NCBI GenBank assembly: GCA_965214125.1
Contig: CBDCBA010000013.1
Coordinates: forward strand, 1-61,318
Length of the DNA stretch: 61,318 nucleotides
Direction of reading: 5' to 3'
Source: CBDCBA01 sp965214125
GTDB taxonomy: Bacteria; Planctomycetota; Phycisphaerae; Tepidisphaerales; Tepidisphaeraceae
Shown here: in pieces, positions 60,134 to 61,318 of the stretch
How positions within the stretch are numbered: the stretch's first letter is position 1
Layout: the number at the start of each line of letters is the position of its first letter
Program-made: the position numbers and the translations under genes
Notes under the pieces: generated by a model
What the model was told of the DNA's origin: nothing
What the model saw: only the letters and a program-made list of their open reading frames with translations
Databases searched by the model: none

Positions 60134-61044
60134 ATGCGGCAAGGTGCTCTGGCCTGTCTTCGGTTATCCTGCTACGGATGCTTCCCCGTCATCCTTCTGC
60201 TGCTTGGCCTCTTGCTGAACCCCGCGACTCGGCCGACGCCGGTGGAGCCGATGGGGCACGGGGGGAACATGTCCGTGGCGATGGAGCAGGCGGACCGGCT
60301 GCGGCTGGCCGGAGAGTTCGAGACGGCGACGGGGCATTACCTCTGGCTCTGGGAGCACATGCTCGAGCACCAGCCGGCGATGTATGGCGTGCGGCTGTCG
60401 TTCATGGCTGGGGAGATTGAGGAACTCGTCGCGGCCCACGAGCCGGCAAGGCGAGCGTTCACGCTCAAGCGAGACGCGCTTGGCGAGCGGCTCGAGGACG
60501 ACCCGACGCCGCGGGATCAGGAGATTCTTGTTGATTGGGTCGCGCTGAACCAGATCCTCCGCGACGACGAAACGCTGCTGCGTGGTTCGACGAAGTGAAG
60601 GCGAACCCGGCCGCGCGTGACCACTTGATGCGGCTGGAGCGGGACCTGCGTGAGCCGCTGATCAAGCGTGCCCGCTACGCCGACGTCACCGCGCTGCACC
60701 CCGACCCGCTCGCTGCCGCCCGCAGCAGCGCCCGGCAGCACCGCGATATCCGCGAGAGGTTGAGTGCCGTTCAAGCCCAACGCATGGAGCGGTTTTACCT
60801 GGAGGATGTTGCCGTCATCTTCGCCGGCCTTCTCGCCGCCGGGCGTGATGGGGAGGCGGAGGCGTTGATGGACGCCGCCGCCGTGCCGACCGATCTCCCC
60901 GACGCCCGCCCCACCATGATCGAGAAGGCCATTGCTTTTGGTGTGGCTCGCGCATCTCACCGCGCCGCCCTCGCCGACGCCGAGTCTCGCGGCGGCAACG
61001 TCGACGCAATCCGCGGCCGTCTCGACGCTGCCCTCGCCGAATGA
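60134..61044 (+). CDS. Secreted or membrane-anchored helical protein, frameshifted
   Basis: A hydrophobic N-terminus (PVILLLLGLLLNPATRP) precedes helical segments (MEQADRLRLAGEFETATGHY, LWLWEHMLEHQPAMYGV). The first frame ends at 60598. The neighbouring frame continues as WFDEVKANPAARDHLMRLER, AERALLEDVAVIF-like helices and ends RGRLDAALAE at 61044. Inserting one base near 60582 joins ILRDDETLLR to WFDEVKA, giving 303 residues. It may be TPR-like. No family was recognised. Its start codon could be later than 60134. Confidence 0.6.
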
Positions 61045-61200
61045 GGTGACGCAGGACCGCGGGGACCGGGGCCAGCCGCCCGACGTTGGCGTCGAGAGGC
61101 GGCCGCCCGCGTCAAGGCCCCGCGCGTCAGCGAGGCCACCGGCCGACACACGAAGCTCACCGAGGCGACCCTCCTGCCGATGCGGGCGGCCGTTGACGCC

Positions 61201-61318
61201 AAGCCATTCGATCCGGCCGAGGCCATTGATTCGGCTTCATCCTCAACGACACCGGCGATGGGCCGTTCGCGTTGCAGATTGACTGGATCGACCTCGCCCG
61301 CCGAGGACGGGAACAACT
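61201..61318 (+). pseudogene. Degenerate copy of the CIA30 C-terminus, runs to the window edge
   Basis: From 61210 to 61300 the DNA matches 57332-57419 of the CIA30 gene almost base for base, with three synonymous-type changes and one frame-breaking difference near 61230. Read without the break it gives GFILNDTGDGPFALQIDWID then LARRGREQ. Upstream bases 61045-61200 are GC-rich with no recognisable gene. It is either a broken paralogue or a fragment left by gene duplication. Confidence 0.7.

Noticed and set aside
59851..60420. Frameshifted C-terminal extension of GH8
   Set aside because: The alternative frame has reasonable residues up to ~59990 but runs through a strong terminator at 60049-60077 and into the next gene, so the stop at 59947 may be real.

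Overview
The window comes from a high-GC member of the Planctomycetota, most likely of the Phycisphaerae type. The evidence is indirect but consistent. Two large extracellular proteins carry the planctomycete N-terminal motif (LEPRRLLA, LEDRRLLA). Two proteins have pilin-like GFTLVELLVVIGIIALLIGILLP heads with an H-x-DG-type tail. Two proteins end in PEP-CTERM signals, and there is a dockerin/FN3/vWA adhesin and a CIA30-like protein. No rRNA, tRNA or classical CRISPR was recognised.

Layout. 1-5.8 kb: a LolA-like lipoprotein, an RDD membrane protein, ubiX, a VapBC-like pair, mnmA, and a secreted SecD-P1-like protein with a (GPD)12 tract. 5.8-8.4 kb: a pilin-like gene, a 139-bp MITE-like element and a wrecked IS630 transposase. 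8.4-12.9 kb: a sigma-54 activator divergent from a VIT/VWA protein that ends in a Gly-rich transmembrane Arg tail, translationally coupled to a rhombosortase-like rhomboid protease. This is the most interesting locus. 12.8-27 kb: a metX-metW fusion, ffh, DAHP synthase, a nucleoside hydrolase, a large TPR protein, an isocitrate-dehydrogenase-like enzyme, a DUF481 barrel protein and a secretin-like protein. 27-33.7 kb: a GNAT gene carrying two in-frame foldback insertions, a perfectly phased array of twelve 21-bp units with a palindromic core, and a ~1500-residue adhesin/hydrolase cut by an in-frame stop. 34-41.6 kb: ppdK, an IS5-type element, pheA, and a REP-associated transposase bracketed by inverted hairpins. 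41.6-61.3 kb: BrkB, a TlpA-like protein, large secreted proteins, recX with an IS5-type element in its stop codon, a tandem pair of GH10-like proteins lacking the usual acid/base Glu, DedA, DUF4870, DUF2252, CIA30 and a multidomain GH8.

How the parts fit. Housekeeping genes (aromatic and methionine biosynthesis, tRNA thiolation, SRP, PPDK) are interspersed with surface and polysaccharide-directed proteins. At least two C-terminal sorting strategies coexist: PEP-CTERM on the GH10 pair and a GlyGly-CTERM-like tail with its own rhombosortase. Mobile DNA is abundant but decayed. All three DDE-type transposases are broken, several by short tandem duplications of 11-20 bp.

Quality caution. Several genes, including the essential ffh, contain single-base indels or stop codons that a one-base correction would repair. 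I treat those as probable consensus errors, although real mutation cannot be excluded from one sequence.
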